Assembly: GCA_010093605.1 (NCBI GenBank)
Contig: MU004194.1
Coordinates: 136,908 to 200,907 of the forward strand
Reading direction: 5' to 3'
DNA: 64,000 nucleotides
DNA from: Lophium mytilinum
Lineage: Eukaryota; Ascomycota; Dothideomycetes; Mytilinidiales; Mytilinidiaceae
How positions within the stretch are numbered: the first letter of the stretch is position 1; the number at the start of each line of letters is the position of its first letter. A program made the translations under genes and the position numbers. The notes below the pieces were generated by a model. That model did no database searches and was not told where the DNA came from. It saw nothing but the letters and a program-made list of their open reading frames with translations. Of this stretch, positions 1-11,766 are shown in pieces.

Positions 1-1293
1 CTCTGGAGCTATCCGTCTTTGTAAAGGCGCGTGGGCTTCTCCGAGCGCGACGGCATGCTGAAGCCGCAGCTATCCCGCAGATATCGCGAGGACCTGCCTA
101 TCACAGCGGCAACGAGAGTGGGAGTGTGGAGTTGCGTCGTACCTGACCTCACGTGCTCTGCAACACTTCTTCACTTCTTTGTTACGAGCCTATGCTGACT
201 TCTCTCGCAGTGAGGTGCAAATTGGGGGCCTTTGCTGCGCACGAATGTTCTCCTTACTCGTTACCTTGTGGCGATCCGAATTACTCAGTCTTCCACTCAG
301 CACTCACGACCTCATGGACGAAGCATACTAATGCTGGATTGCAGCAGACTTATATGGCTGCAGTTCGCGTTCCAGCAATCAGAGAGCAGCCACGAAGCTG
401 GTCACTGCTCTGTTGTCAGTGCAGAGGTCTGGGCACGGCAAGAATTGGCTGCCATCCAGCGCGTCGCACAGAGCTTTGCCAGCCTCATCTTCTCTCAACC
501 ATCAGGCCAAACAGCTAACACGCGCCACCGTCCCGGAGCCTCTCATTGAGCCTCATGGCGATCTAATGATAGCTCCCGCGCGCCCTATCCTCTATGCTGG
601 GCGGAGTGGGTCGCGGCATGCGGCGAAACACCCGCATCCTCAGCCGTCGACAACTGTAACCCAGCGAACCCAAAGCCCGTTGGTGTGGCTTGCCCTCCCG
701 GCCAGCCGCCAGGCATCTGCGCGATGTGAGTGGCTCTCGACTAGCTATGCGGCGAGTGGGCGAGAAGTGTTGTTTATGCTGTAGCCGCCCACTCGCGTCG
801 CTGTCTTTGCGTCAAACTCTCGCTAGATCGGAGAATTTCTGGGCAAGGCCATTCGCGCTGCTGATTGGCAGGCCCAGCGACTACTCACGATCTGATGAAA
901 CGACCACCAAGCACAGATGTCGACAGGAATAGCAATCGCCTGTCGTTGTGGGCTGGCAACTGACTTGTGCCAGACATCTCTAGATATATAAACCACGTAG
1001 ACGCTGCGGTTTGTAGCTCCCATCATCAACTCAACAAACCAGCTCAGCATTTCCATCTCTTGACGACTTTCCTTCCGTCTTTTTTCCTTGCATCTCTTTC
1101 TGTTTTCGGGTCAGGCCTCACTCTTTCACAAAAGTCTTCTGCCAGCACTTGCATTCTCTTCTATCTGCCGGCAGATCACGATCCATTCTTTGCTACTTAA
1201 GCTGTCCTCCTGACCGTCAACTGTCGTTCCGCACTATCTACGCTTTTGCAACCACACACTTTCTCTACAACCACCACCGCCAACTCAGCCATC
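1..1293. other. Gene-free left edge and promoter/leader of the MARVEL gene
   Basis: No convincing coding region was seen; the small open frames here lack family features and introns. The right part is the promoter and leader of the following gene: a TATATAAA box lies at 985-992, followed by a pyrimidine-rich stretch (about 1050-1200), about 300 bp before the ATG. This arrangement is common in strongly expressed fungal genes. The first 900 bases show nothing I can name. Confidence 0.5.
985..992 (+). promoter_or_regulatory. TATA box of the MARVEL-protein gene
   Basis: TATATAAA sits about 300 bp before the ATG at 1294 and just before a CT-rich leader. Spacing and context fit a fungal TATA promoter, but the transcription start is not known. 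Confidence 0.5.
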
Positions 1294-1950
1294 ATGCCTG
1301 TCCCATCCTATGGAGCTGCTCCCCTCAGCAAGACCTTCCTCCTCGTGCGCATCCTCCAAGTCGTCGCCATGATCTCCATCGTCGGCATGACCGCCAACTT
1401 CGTCTCCTTGATCGTTTCCAGTGGCATTGAGCCTCCCAAGGAGTTCGTGGGAACCCTCAGCGTGGTATGTACCTCTCTGATCCTCAATATTGTGCAACAC
1501 AACCTAACTAAACATCTCCAGACCTGTATCGCCACGCTTTACTGCCTCGTCAGCATCGCCTTCTACTACTCCGAAGCCAACCTCGGCCTCTTCGTCATGT
1601 CCGGGTTCGACTCGCTCCTGCTCATCGCCTTCATCGTCGTCGCCGTCACCGTCGGCAAGCCGCTCTCTTTCCTGAACTGCTATGTTATCGGCAACGCCTC
1701 CAAGGAAGTCGAGGCCGCGTCCGCCTACGCCTTTACCGAGTCTGTCACCCAGAACCTCAATATCGTGGGCAACAAGCTGTACCTGGGCAACTGGGCCGGC
1801 GCGACCAAGGCCAACTGCTTCGAGACCAAAGCGATCTGGGGCCTGAGCATTGCACTGTGCCTGCTCTTCACGACCTCGTGCATTCTCCTCCCGACGCTCT
1901 TTTACAAGAACAAGAAGGCGGCTGCGGCGCCCAAGTCGGTGGATGTTTAG
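1294..1950 (+). CDS. MARVEL-domain four-helix membrane protein (Nce102-like)
   Basis: Two exons (1294-1464, 1522-1950) give 199 residues. The start is MPVPSYGAAPLSK; an ATG 48 bases upstream is in frame but lies in the leader. Four hydrophobic segments are seen: one near residues 15-35 (after LVRILQVVAM), a second begun before the intron junction (FVGTLSV/TCIATLYCLV), a third (LLLIAFIVVAVTVG) and a C-terminal one (IALCLLFTTSCILLPTLF), then a lysine-rich cytosolic tail. This is the topology of the MARVEL family; fungal members such as Nce102 sit in plasma-membrane eisosome domains or take part in non-classical export. The 57-nt intron has GTATGT, CTAAC and CAG signals and is a multiple of three without a stop, so retention would insert 19 residues. 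Exact subfamily is uncertain. Confidence 0.75.
   Translation: MPVPSYGAAPLSKTFLLVRILQVVAMISIVGMTANFVSLIVSSGIEPPKEFVGTLSVVCTSLILNIVQHNLTKHLQTCIATLYCLVSIAFYYSEANLGLFVMSGFDSLLLIAFIVVAVTVGKPLSFLNCYVIGNASKEVEAASAYAFTESVTQNLNIVGNKLYLGNWAGATKANCFETKAIWGLSIALCLLFTTSCILLPTLFYKNKKAAAAPKSVDV
1465..1521 (+). other. 57-nt intron of length 3n without stop codons
   Basis: GTATGT donor, CCTAACTAAAC branch region and CTCCAG acceptor mark a normal fungal intron. Its length is divisible by three and its frame is open, so both spliced and retained forms would encode full-length proteins. Confidence 0.7.
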
Positions 1951-2691
1951 AGCGGTGGCACTGACGCACTTATGGAGGGTTTTGAGGAAAGGAGCGACCA
2001 GTCTTGTCACGCATAGCAGTGGCCGCCACACTTCCCCTCTCTCTCACTTCCACTACTACAGCCCCTCATACTCTCCCTCTCCCTCACACATACACATACA
2101 CAGTTCATCGCATTTTCAGGAGTCCACTGGGGCGTCTAGCATTTTTGTCGGTCTTTACAGTCTTGTCGAATTCGGTTCTTGGTCACAGACATTGCATGTC
2201 TCTAATCTAATGAAAATAATGATGGGAGGTTTTCTCGGACACTTTCGCTCTATCGGTGCTATGATGACAGTGACGCCGCTTTCAGTATACCTTGGCATTG
2301 AAGAAACCCGTGATCTCGAAATCGTCTCCGAAGTTCTTTACCATGCCTCATCCGATGGTCACATTCTTAAAGTAGTAAGCTCGCATGCCCATCGAAGCTT
2401 GCTGTCACGCTCACTCTAGAAGCATTCAGCCCCCCTTCCCTATCAATGAATAACACAAGTCTAGTAGACATTTAACAACCCATCATTTCCCAGCTCAATC
2501 TCAACATCTAGCACAAACCCCCAGCAATACCAACCCCCATCTCCATCTACCCCAAGCAGCGCAACCACCACCACCACCCCAACCAAACCCGCCGCAACCT
2601 GCCGCCCAACTTCCCCACTCGCACCGCCCTGCGCGCGCGTGACCGCCGCTGGCAGACTACTAAAAAAGTCGCAGTGCCCCATCTCCGGGTT
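1951..2691. other. Intergenic stretch, 3' sides of two converging genes
   Basis: Lies between the stop of the MARVEL gene and the apparent stop of the minus-strand cysteine-rich gene. It is CT-rich around 2030-2110 and CA/CT-rich around 2480-2640. No gene or RNA seen. Confidence 0.4.
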
Positions 2692-3945
2692 CTAGCACAC
2701 GGGGCTCTCCTTGCCTGCAGGCACAGTCGTCTTTTCACCGCACCGTGCGCCCGTGGCGACGTTGTAGCAGCGCTTAACGCGCCGCTGTCCCCGACGTCGC
2801 TGCAGGGCCGGTTCCTGTCGGCGTTGAGGCAGACCTGGGACGGGCAGCTGTTGCAGCAGCCGCACGCGGGTGTCTTGACGCAGGGCTGCCAGGTGCGGAT
2901 GTCGACGCAGCAGTTGAACACGAGGCCCAGCGCGCCAAAGGCGGGCAGGTGCAGGGCGGTGCTATTTGGAGCGGTGTCGTCGTAGAAGCAGCGTTGCCAA
3001 GTGCGGACGTCGAGGCAGTAGTACTCATAGCAGGGGATGTTGGTGCTGGGCTTTTTGCAGCCGTCAGTGAAGCCGTTGCAGGCTTTCCCGGATGCGTCTA
3101 CGCAGGTGCGTTGCTGAGTTGTGGTGACGCATTGGTGCCGTCGGTGGTTTCGATGCAGTCGTCGCTTTCGTCTTCGCATGGGCAACGGGGAAGGTTCCTG
3201 CGGTGGCATCCTGATACTTCGTGGCACAGCTTCTTGGGATCAGTCTTGTCGACGCAGTCGGCTAAAGCGTTGTCGCAGGGCTTGTTGGTGTTCTTGTCTT
3301 TGCATTTCCAGCACTCCTTTCCGTCGGATTCGACGTAGTCCTGTGCGTATACGTGTTTGTAGATGGTATTTGTGCCCTTCGTTATGCGGGGAGATCCGCA
3401 GCACGGTGTATCCAGGGCTCCAGCTTTCACGGAGTCTTCGCTGCAATTATCGCAGATGCTCCCGCTCGATTTGCTGGCACGCGTCAGTATGCAATTGTCG
3501 AAGCTGTCGTCCTTAACGCAGCCTGGAGAGGTACTATTACACTTCTTTACATGATTGGAATCTCTGGTATGGCTTCATCGCAAAAGATTCAGTTCCCTGG
3601 ATAACACAGGCCGAAATTCCAGTTACGGAGGTTTGGGCAGTCCCGTGCTGGTTGTAAAATCTGATACAGGCGAGCATTCGGAGACAAAATCGATACTCTA
3701 GGTGTCATCTGTCGGAGGAGTGTTCGGAGGGGCCAAGGGGGCTGGAAGAGACTCGGGTGCTTTTGTGGGCTCGCTATTCGGTGCAGGAAACGCTCCCAGT
3801 GCGCGGGCATCTGTGGATGGTCGAGCATCGGTTGAACTGTATCAAGAGGTGTGGGGCCGTCAGACTGAGCAATGGCGCACAGGGCAAAGAGCGATACAGC
3901 GATGAGCAAAACTAAAGAAAGCAGACCAGCTCCTAATTTGGCCAT
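2692..3945 (-). pseudogene. Cysteine-rich secreted protein, reading frame apparently broken
   Basis: The minus strand starts with ATG at 3945 and a clear signal peptide (MAKLGAGLLSLVLLIAVSLF, ending near AIAQSDG). Downstream lie about 300 codons unusually rich in cysteine, with motifs such as CWKCKDKN, CPCEDESDDC, CYEYYCLDVRTWQRC and CVDIRTWQPC, and a last stretch ending SPVC at a TAG (2692-2694). The repeated [VI]RTWQ-x-C module and spaced Cys pairs suggest a disulphide-rich extracellular protein; I do not recognise the family. The cysteine-rich segments occupy more than one frame, with about three frame changes. One of these could be a missed intron of about 65 nt; the others have no GT...AG explanation. 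Either the gene is decayed or the sequence contains errors. No function can be assigned. Confidence 0.5.
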
Positions 3946-6091
3946 GTTAGATGAAGTAGTCAAAGTGTTGCTTCGAGTAGAATTTGTAGCTGTATGGTAG
4001 CACGGAGAATTACGTACATATTATAGAAACAAACTCGTTCTACTTACAGACAAGGAGATCAAAGGACTGGTGACATGCCAAATAATAGTCCTAACCGGTG
4101 ATAAGATCATGGCAACTTCTTTCCAGCTCACAGTGAAGGCGGGCGTGCCTGTGAGCTGAATGATGAAAAGTTGCTCGTTGCTCGTTGCTAGGTATGCAAA
4201 CGAGTAAGTTAGATCCATGATCGCCTGTCAACTGATAAAATCGCAAGAGCGGGCTTAAAATGGCCGACACTATCGACGTTTGATGTTACAGCTCTATTCA
4301 ACCTCATAGTGGACATGGTGTAGCGACTCTTCGTAGGCTTTGGAACGGTCGAGAAGCTAAAGGAGTCAGGCACCTTTGGTGGTCAGCTATTGGATAGTGG
4401 GTTCAGCTCCTCGAGCGTAAACAGTAGAGCCATATCTGACGAGTGATAGATGGCAGTATCCATAAAGGGAGTCATCAAATGGTTGTCACCCCGCGTTCTG
4501 TTGTGATGGAACTATCAACCATATGGTACAGTCGCTACCCTTTGTTCAGTCCGAAAGGATTGAAGAGGGGCCAGTTAGGGTATTAGCCAAAATATCTTGA
4601 TTAGAGGTAGTAAGCGCGTTTCTCAGCTCCGAGGGTGAGTAAATATCGGCTCTTAAAATATAGACCCGTAAAGAGTAGGCAGCGTCTACTTGACTTGGAG
4701 CGGCGCTGTAAGGTAAATTGCCCCCTAACTCAAGCCCCTCGAAGCGGCACGAGAGCGAAGCCTGGGTGTCCCCCAAGCCCATCAATCATCGATGTGGTCT
4801 TTGTTTCTCATACTTTTCCCACTAAAACGGGGTTACCCACCGTCAACATGCCATGGTTATTGTTGATTGAATTGCCAAGAGCTGGGCGAAGCTGTGCTCG
4901 AACGAGACTTTCTATGAAAGGGAGTCGTTTACCTAGACTCTTCCACAAGGAAGCGGCCCGAAATCTGCCCTTCACATAGATGCGCACAATTCTCGGCATG
5001 CCGAGGTGACGAAAGACGCCGTGGTGGCTGCTGGCAAGGCTATGACGGAGGTAGTGATACTGCGATACAGATAATGATGAACGGTAACACAAGGGAAGAC
5101 TTATAGAACGAAACGTGAGTCTTAGATTGCCAATATTACTCGAGAAGCAATCGCTGTCTGGTGCTTGATGGTTGATCTTCGTAAAAGCGAAGTCGCACGA
5201 AGTATCGTGAAGGATGTCATCTTTAAGTCAGGATAACTCTTCTCAAGCTTCCCCAATCGGTGAACTCCATGACTAGTAGAAAAAGAAAGGATCACACGAA
5301 TATATGTGTCGTTATCCTAGAGCAGGTACTGTGAAAGGTAGTGGAAGCCTCTGGACGACGACAGCACACGCGTATCGAGGGAATATTGTGGGCTGTATGT
5401 AGCAGCTTCGGATCATGAGACGGACGGCTACCTGCTCAACCTGCACAATGGAGCTTAAGAAGTTGAAGATGTCCGACTCGCATTCGAGATGAATGGTTAC
5501 AAGGTGGGAAGGGATAAGCCTGGCCTGGTGTTTACCTCCCTCGGAACGTTGGTGGCATGTGCCAAGACCTCTCAACCACTTTGTGTGCGGTCGCAAGCTG
5601 GCAGCAACTTTGGTTGTTTCCATCATGAGCAGCTCGGACGGCGGCCCACTACCTCTTCAAGTGATGTGTGATTGAGTCTAGAAGCAGGTTCAGATTCCAA
5701 CAAGTCTTGGGTCAGGCCAGATTTCAACTGCCTGTCAAGCTGTGAGCCCCTCGAGGTTGGCTCTGACAAAATTTAAAACCGTAACAAATCAACTAGCGCT
5801 ACATCTGCGCCGCGGACATGTATACAGTGAGTTTCACTGTTGATGTTTGGCGAAAGTGATGGATGAATATTATGAAACTGAGGATTCCATGAAACATGCA
5901 ATTGGATGGCTATGCGCGACCTCAATGCCAGCAACAGTGCTCAAATGCCCAAGACGCCTAAACATGCAGAATCCCTACTTAGAAATGCTCCTCTATCTCC
6001 CTCATCCATCTCTTAGTAACCCCATGAATTACGTGCTTGTCTACCCGCAGCTTGTCAGGCAATACTCTGTGGAATGACAAGGACACAGAGC
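3946..6091. other. Gene-poor 2.1-kb stretch
   Basis: Only short open frames, several beginning with non-ATG codons, and none with recognisable motifs. The left end should hold the promoter of the minus-strand cysteine-rich gene; the right end is the 3' flank of the Cas1-type gene. No repeat, tRNA or transposon signature noticed. Confidence 0.4.
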
Positions 6092-8908
6092 TCAGCTCAC
6101 CCAATTGAGCACCCACAACACCCCCAAAATCATCACCACCCTCCTCCTTAAAGTCTGTGCCCACCAACGTGATCTCTTCGTTCCGCCCTTCGACTCCAAT
6201 CGCGCACTCGCGCTCACGGCCGCGGCCACACTGCCAGGGCCCGGCGTCCCGTTTCCGTAGTCCGGCAGCCTCAACTCGCTAATCTTCCTCTCATGCATAG
6301 GCTTCACCTCACTAGCCACCGAAACAGCCTCCGCGTTCCCCGTGACAGCCAGAGTCAGCGTCGCAGTTGCACAAGCAACGCGCCACGCAAACCATACGAA
6401 AAGTGGTAGCAACAACGCGACATCGCGCCAGCGATCATGCCAGAAGCTTCCGTCGCCGGAAAAGAGGCCAGTACTGAGCAAGGCGCGGCCGTCACCGGCA
6501 AGAATCATGTGGTGCTGGAGCACGTAGAGCTCCAACGAGTGTCGCCCGATCCACGCGAAGGCCGCCGAGTGGTAATTCCGCAGGAGACGCGTCGAGTTGC
6601 GCAGGACAGCAAAAGAGAGGATGGGGAGGAGGCTTAGGTAGGGTAGCCAACTGTTGTAATCGGACTCGTTGGTGTGGCTGCTCGATATGAGGCAGTATAC
6701 CGGGATGAGACCGATGGCGACGAGAGTGAAGAAGGCGTGGAAGACAGAGAAGTAGTCAGTCAGCATTTCGCTGATGAGGGAGCGGGAGCGGGTAGCAAGC
6801 TGTGGGTAGGATTGAAGGTTTGCGATTCGGAGGTGGAGGATGGCGGTGAGCATGCCAACAAAGGGGATGAATTTGTCGAGGCCGAGGTGGAAGCGCCAGG
6901 CGGTGGCGTTCCAGGTGATGCCGCAGGTAAGGCGGAGGAGGAACAATAGTGACTCTAAGACTCCTTTGAGGTGTATAGTTGTTGACACGAGGGTGACAGA
7001 GACGAAGAGTTTGCCGAGTAGGAAGGCGATCGAGTCATTACGGCGATGACCGATCTTGAGAGTAGCGTAGACGACGAGAAACCAGAAGCTAGACACTGAG
7101 ATGAAATGATAGGATGTGTAGCGGGTGCGCATTATGAAGGAAAGTGAGCACGCGAGAACATTGAGGCGGGTTAACACGGAGGCTGCTCGCCGGAAGGAGT
7201 AATCCTTCTTCTGGAGGAAATACATGGTGTGGCCGTATCCAGTCATAAAAATGTAGCAAGATGCTAAGAGGCGAACAATCTCATATATCCATAACACCTT
7301 CGTTGCTCCGGTGAAATTGAATATCAGTATGAACATTTGCATCCAGCCTTTCCATTCCTCGGTTTGGCTGCGTGGAAGAAATGATTGTCTAATTGAAGTC
7401 CCAGGAAAAGATTCGGATCGACGGCGTCCTGGAGAAGACGGCGGTCCCCGAACGGTAAGAAGTCCCAGAGCCAGAGCGGCAGACAAAAAGGCGAAGAAGT
7501 CATATTCGATGAACTGCTTTCGGATCTTGTCGAACACTTGGGTCCGGTCTGCTAGGTAGCAGTACCACAGACATAGGCCTACGCTCAGTAATGCCAAGGT
7601 AGTGCTAGCAGAAGCATTGGCGGAGATAGAGTTGGATCGTTGGCGAGCTATGCTCTTAGCAAAACGCATACGAGCGGGGGTGTTCGAGGTCATACCTCTG
7701 GCCGACTTGATAGCCACAATCGGGAGGACAAAAAAGAAGCAAACCAAGGCCGCAAACTGAACCCAATTCACTGGCCTGTAGTCAACACAACAAGTTCGGT
7801 CGTAAGGGTATCCGTCCTGTCGTGCGGCTTTCGCGTTGCATCTGAGGTTCAGCACCACGTCCGCCATGCGACCTGCAACGTTCTCCACAACATGAAGACC
7901 ACTTTCGCCATACGCGCCGTCAATCCCGGTGGTCATGTTCGCATAGCTCCACAATACGTTGAGGCCTTGATTTATGGAGAGTTGATCCAAGTACTCGTTC
8001 ATACCGTCAATTTTCTCCGGAAGCATCGTGATTGCTCTCGAGGGCGAAAGTCTGTCGTACAAAGGTTGTAGAACTGGGGCGAAGAAAATCTGGTTCCCAA
8101 TGCCGTCATCCGTGATTCGGAATCCCTTCCCGCTGGTCATGGTGTGGGGAGCGTATGCGGTGCTCGTGATGTTGTCAACGGCGTCTTGGAAGTCCTTCAG
8201 ATTCCCGATATGGATATGACGAGCATGAGAATGGCCGCCTCCAATGAGCATGACAGTAGATTTACGCTTCGCCTCGACTGGGGCACCAGACCCCGCCCCT
8301 GCAGCATCATCCACGGCTTTTGTGGAATTTTGCGCACTCTTCCGATATTCTGCCAGTTCTTCGTAAAGGGTTGAGGAATTCAAAAACGGGTCCCAAACGA
8401 ACTTCAGCAATGCGCCCCCCGCACTGAACTCTATATCTTCATGCTTCTCTAATCCTGCTTTTTCCTTCCGGGCTTTGCTTTCATCCAACTTTTTCGCAGT
8501 CGCCCAGAATATCTGCCGAATCCCTGGGTCCCCAACAAAGAGGATCTTGCCTGACTCAGCACATCTGTTGATCTCTGGGCCGGTATATTCATGCAGCACG
8601 CATCCTGGAGGATTCCAATGCTGGAAGGGTCGTTTAGGGTCGACGTAGTCGGGATCGAAAGTTTGTTTTGGAGGATCAAGCCATTGGCCGTCGCGGATAA
8701 GGGCCTGGCATTTGTGAGGATCTTGATAGTCTTTATAGAGGGCTAGTCAGCTTCCTGTCTCGATTCGTGGTCTTTTTAGGAAGAACAAACCTATTACAGT
8801 TCGTCTATACAGCGTTGCAGCAAGAACAACAAGAAGCAAGAGGCATGATGTGCGATTGAAGGCATCGGCAGGCGACGAGAAACGGGGGAACAGCCGTATA
8901 CGAGGCAT
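6092..8908 (-). CDS. Cas1-type O-acetyltransferase family membrane protein
   Basis: Two exons (8791-8908 and 6092-8742; 48-nt intron with GTTTGT donor and CTGACTAG end) give 922 residues. The start MPRIRLFPRFSSPADAFNRT precedes an N-terminal signal-anchor (SCLLLLVVLAATLY). Residues about 45-345 are a lumenal PC-esterase-type domain (HKCQALIRDGQW, VLHEYTGPEI, GIRQIFWATAKK, LNLRCNA); residues about 370-840 hold some ten hydrophobic segments typical of the Cas1p transmembrane acyltransferase domain. Family members O-acetylate cell-wall or capsule polysaccharides in the Golgi. Oddities: where the family has Gly-Asp-Ser, this protein has Gly-Asp-Pro (Pro112), and where an Asp-x-x-His is expected it reads Ser-Gly-Leu-His (320-323). 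The esterase-type site may be inactive. An upstream in-frame ATG-like extension to 9121 exists but lies before the signal-anchor and is less likely. Confidence 0.85.
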
Positions 8909-10084
8909 TAGGGGCCGGATCCGCTCAATAGTGCTGCTATCGGTCAACGAAGCAGCGGAGACATCCAGGCTGTGGACTCGTCGACGTGCAGTATGCGCTG
9001 TGGGGGGCTCGACCACAGTGCAGGGAGCACGACTTGGAAGCGCAGGAGGAGAGGCGCTTTTCACCCAAAGTCGTGAAGATGGTGAGAGCGCGTGTAGATG
9101 TTTTTCAGGTGTTTGTGACAAGAGCCATTATGAGGAAGGGGAAGGAGGGCACGCGACGTGCGGTGCATTGCCCCCCGAGTGGCTTCTTCCAAGCTTCTCG
9201 AAGTGGGCCCTCAGGGTGAACTTCTTCAGCCCAGCTCCCGTCTTATCACCCCCGGACACGCACGCGTCACTTGGCGCGGGTGCTGACTGCCCACGCATAC
9301 AGAGTCTAATACGACTCCGAACCCTCTTCTTTCATATGTTCCCTGGGGCAAACATTCAATCACCTTCGCAGCGGCCCATTGCCCCCAAATTGCATATTTC
9401 TGCCGCGTGTCTACCCCCATTTCGCGACACTGAGCGCCCTGCCAAGCACTGTGTTGAGCTTAGACGCCACACCCTGCAGCCGGTCTCCGGACCGTCTCCG
9501 TCACCACTCAATCACCACTCGCCGGCACCTCACCCTAGACTCGCTAGCTGCCGCGTACTCCGGCATGGCAGATCCATTCACCGTCCTTGACCGTCGTCCT
9601 CGTACGCGTAACTAGCACATCCTTCGCCACTGCGAGCTTGGCTATCCTACTCCAGACAGTCATATCAACCACTGAGATCTAACTATGCAATTGACCACCA
9701 ATGCTGGTAAACCTTAATCGAATCTCATAGAGCCTGCTCAAGGAAGGTTCAATAGATGAAATACATCTTACACACGTCGTCTCACATCTCGCGGGAAAAA
9801 TTCACAAGCAGCCTAAGAGATGAGAATAAGTATTTTTCTGGAAAGCTTGCGAGGGCTTTCAGCCCGATTGGTAGCTTTTGCCCCATTCCCTGACAGCTTG
9901 GTTACAATATGTCCCTGTCATTGTAACAAAAGATTAAACCCTGGAGCCACTCCGTTGAAGTGTTCGCTTCTTCCCCACGTTTTTGTCTTACGCCCTTCTT
10001 CTTCCTCTCACTTAAGTCCCTCTGTTTCCATCTATTCTCAATGCGAAGTAGCATGATGATGTAACGACCGATTGGATGTCCATA
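8909..10084. other. Intergenic: promoter of the Cas1-type gene and 3' flank of the transporter relic
   Basis: Open frames here overlap in several frames and show no family features. No RNA gene or repeat noticed. Confidence 0.4.
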
Positions 10085-11766
10085 TTAAAGGACGTACCGA
10101 AAGTACGGATTCTCCTTGTCCGTCAGGTCCATAAACGCCATACGATCCCGCTCTTCTTCATCAATTGGATACCCCTCTCTTTTCTTGTTTTCTCTCCACA
10201 GCACATAGTACAGCGTGATTGCGGCCGTGATCGTGATGCAATAGCTAGTAGCATCAGCACCTTTCCTGGACCGCTGTAATTTTTCACTGCAGTTCACTCA
10301 CCTTATTATTAGCCCCTCCCACAGCTCCGGGTAATGCTGCGCCTTGGTCTGGCTCCTGACCAACTGCGGCCCCACAATATTCCCCACGCAAAGAGCGACG
10401 AAGATCGCCGCCGCCATTACGCTCTTCTTCGTTGCACCCGCCACGTTAGCCATGCCCACAACCAGCGCCATATTGGTAACACCTCCAAAGCACCCGATGA
10501 TGGCAAACCCAGCTACCAGTGTCGGCGCACGGTGCAAATCATGGCGCAGCCTGCGATGATTGGCAAGCACAAAAACACGAGAATCAAAAGGCGAACGTTG
10601 GGGATTCGCGACGCGAGCCAGCCGCCCGCAATGAAACTTATGAACGAGATGCCGCCGCTTGGGAATTGCAACAGAATCGCGTCGAGAGGGCTCCAGCCAA
10701 AAGTGGTAACGATAAGGGGGCCGAATCCCGATATGGCGCCGTTGATGGTGTATGCTGACGCCATCATCACCATAACGAGGTATATTTTGAGGTCCAGCAA
10801 CGCTTCGCGAATCTGATATCACTTTAATTGCTGGCATCGCACGCCGGTCTGCCCTCGTCGGAGCCGCTCAACGGCCACGATGCGCTCCGCAGGCGTCAAG
10901 AACCATGCCGAGACGGGCGAGTTTGGGATGGCGAAGCACATTAGGCCGAACACGACGGTCAGAGCGCCGGCGAGCAGGTAGATGTACTGCCAGGACTTCA
11001 ACATCCCGCCGTGGATCTGTACGAAGCCGTAGTTGAGCGCGCCGCCGATTATAATGAACAGAGGGGCTGCGGAGAACCAAAACGCCTGGCGCAGGGCCTG
11101 CTCGCTTTGCGTGTAGTATCCACTAGTGATGCACATGAAGGCGGTAGGGATGATGGACTCGACGACGCCTAGGAAGAACCGCTGCACGTACAGCCCGCGC
11201 CAGCTAGTCACAGTCGCCGTGAGCATGCACACCAGGGCCCAGATGAGGACCATGCCTCCCAGGATCCGGCCCAGGTTGAAGCGCTGCAACATGAATGCCA
11301 TCGGGTATAGCCCGGCGAGCATGCCGAAATAGAATAAGCTCGTTGCCCAGCTTAGCCGTGAGGTGTCTACGGTCGGCGGCTTGGTCGACAACGGTGAGGG
11401 AGAGATCTTTGGCCATGCCAAAGAGGACGGCGTTGCCCAGAATGGCTTTATCATAGAAGACGAGCCCGTATCCTACCCACATCAATCATCAGCCATCAGC
11501 GCTTGGCTCGTCCTCAGACTGGGTAGGGAATGGATTTGCGCACCAAGGACCATAGTAGGAATTGGAAACATATCGATCTTCCGCACTACCCTCTTCTCCA
11601 CCGCCTCATCAATCTCCTGTGCGTGCTCCCCCACAATCGCCAGCGCGGCATCCTTCTCAAAACTACCCACACCTACGTCGTGACTGATAACCTCATGCGC
11701 ACGGACAGATCCAGCTGGTCCGCCCTTCTCGAATGCCCCAGAATCTGTTGAGTTCGTCGAAATCAT
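10085..11766 (-). pseudogene. Decayed MFS transporter of the Dal5/anion-cation symporter family
   Basis: The minus strand from ATG 11764-11766 (MISTNSTDSGAFEKG) carries pieces of a 12-helix permease. They are: a cytosolic N-terminus with VEKRVVRKIDMFPIP; YGLVFYDKAILGNAVLFG after an intron of about 70 nt (GTGCGC...GGGTAG); LSWATSLFYFGMLAGLYPM; RFFLGVVESIIPTAFMC; SPVSAWFLTPAERIVAVERL; helices of the second half; and the family-typical C-terminus RMAFMDLTDKENPYFRYVL after an intron of about 50 nt. Family members import allantoate, nicotinate, tartrate and similar anions. The frame is broken three times: a frame change between the first helix and LSWATSLF, an in-frame TGA at 10819-10821 where a Trp codon would be expected, and a further frame change near 10530. 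Sequence is otherwise well conserved, so inactivation seems recent, unless these are sequencing errors. Confidence 0.75.

Noticed and set aside
1504-2031. Antisense open frame over the MARVEL gene
   Set aside because: It is a shadow of the G/C-rich third codon positions of the sense gene.
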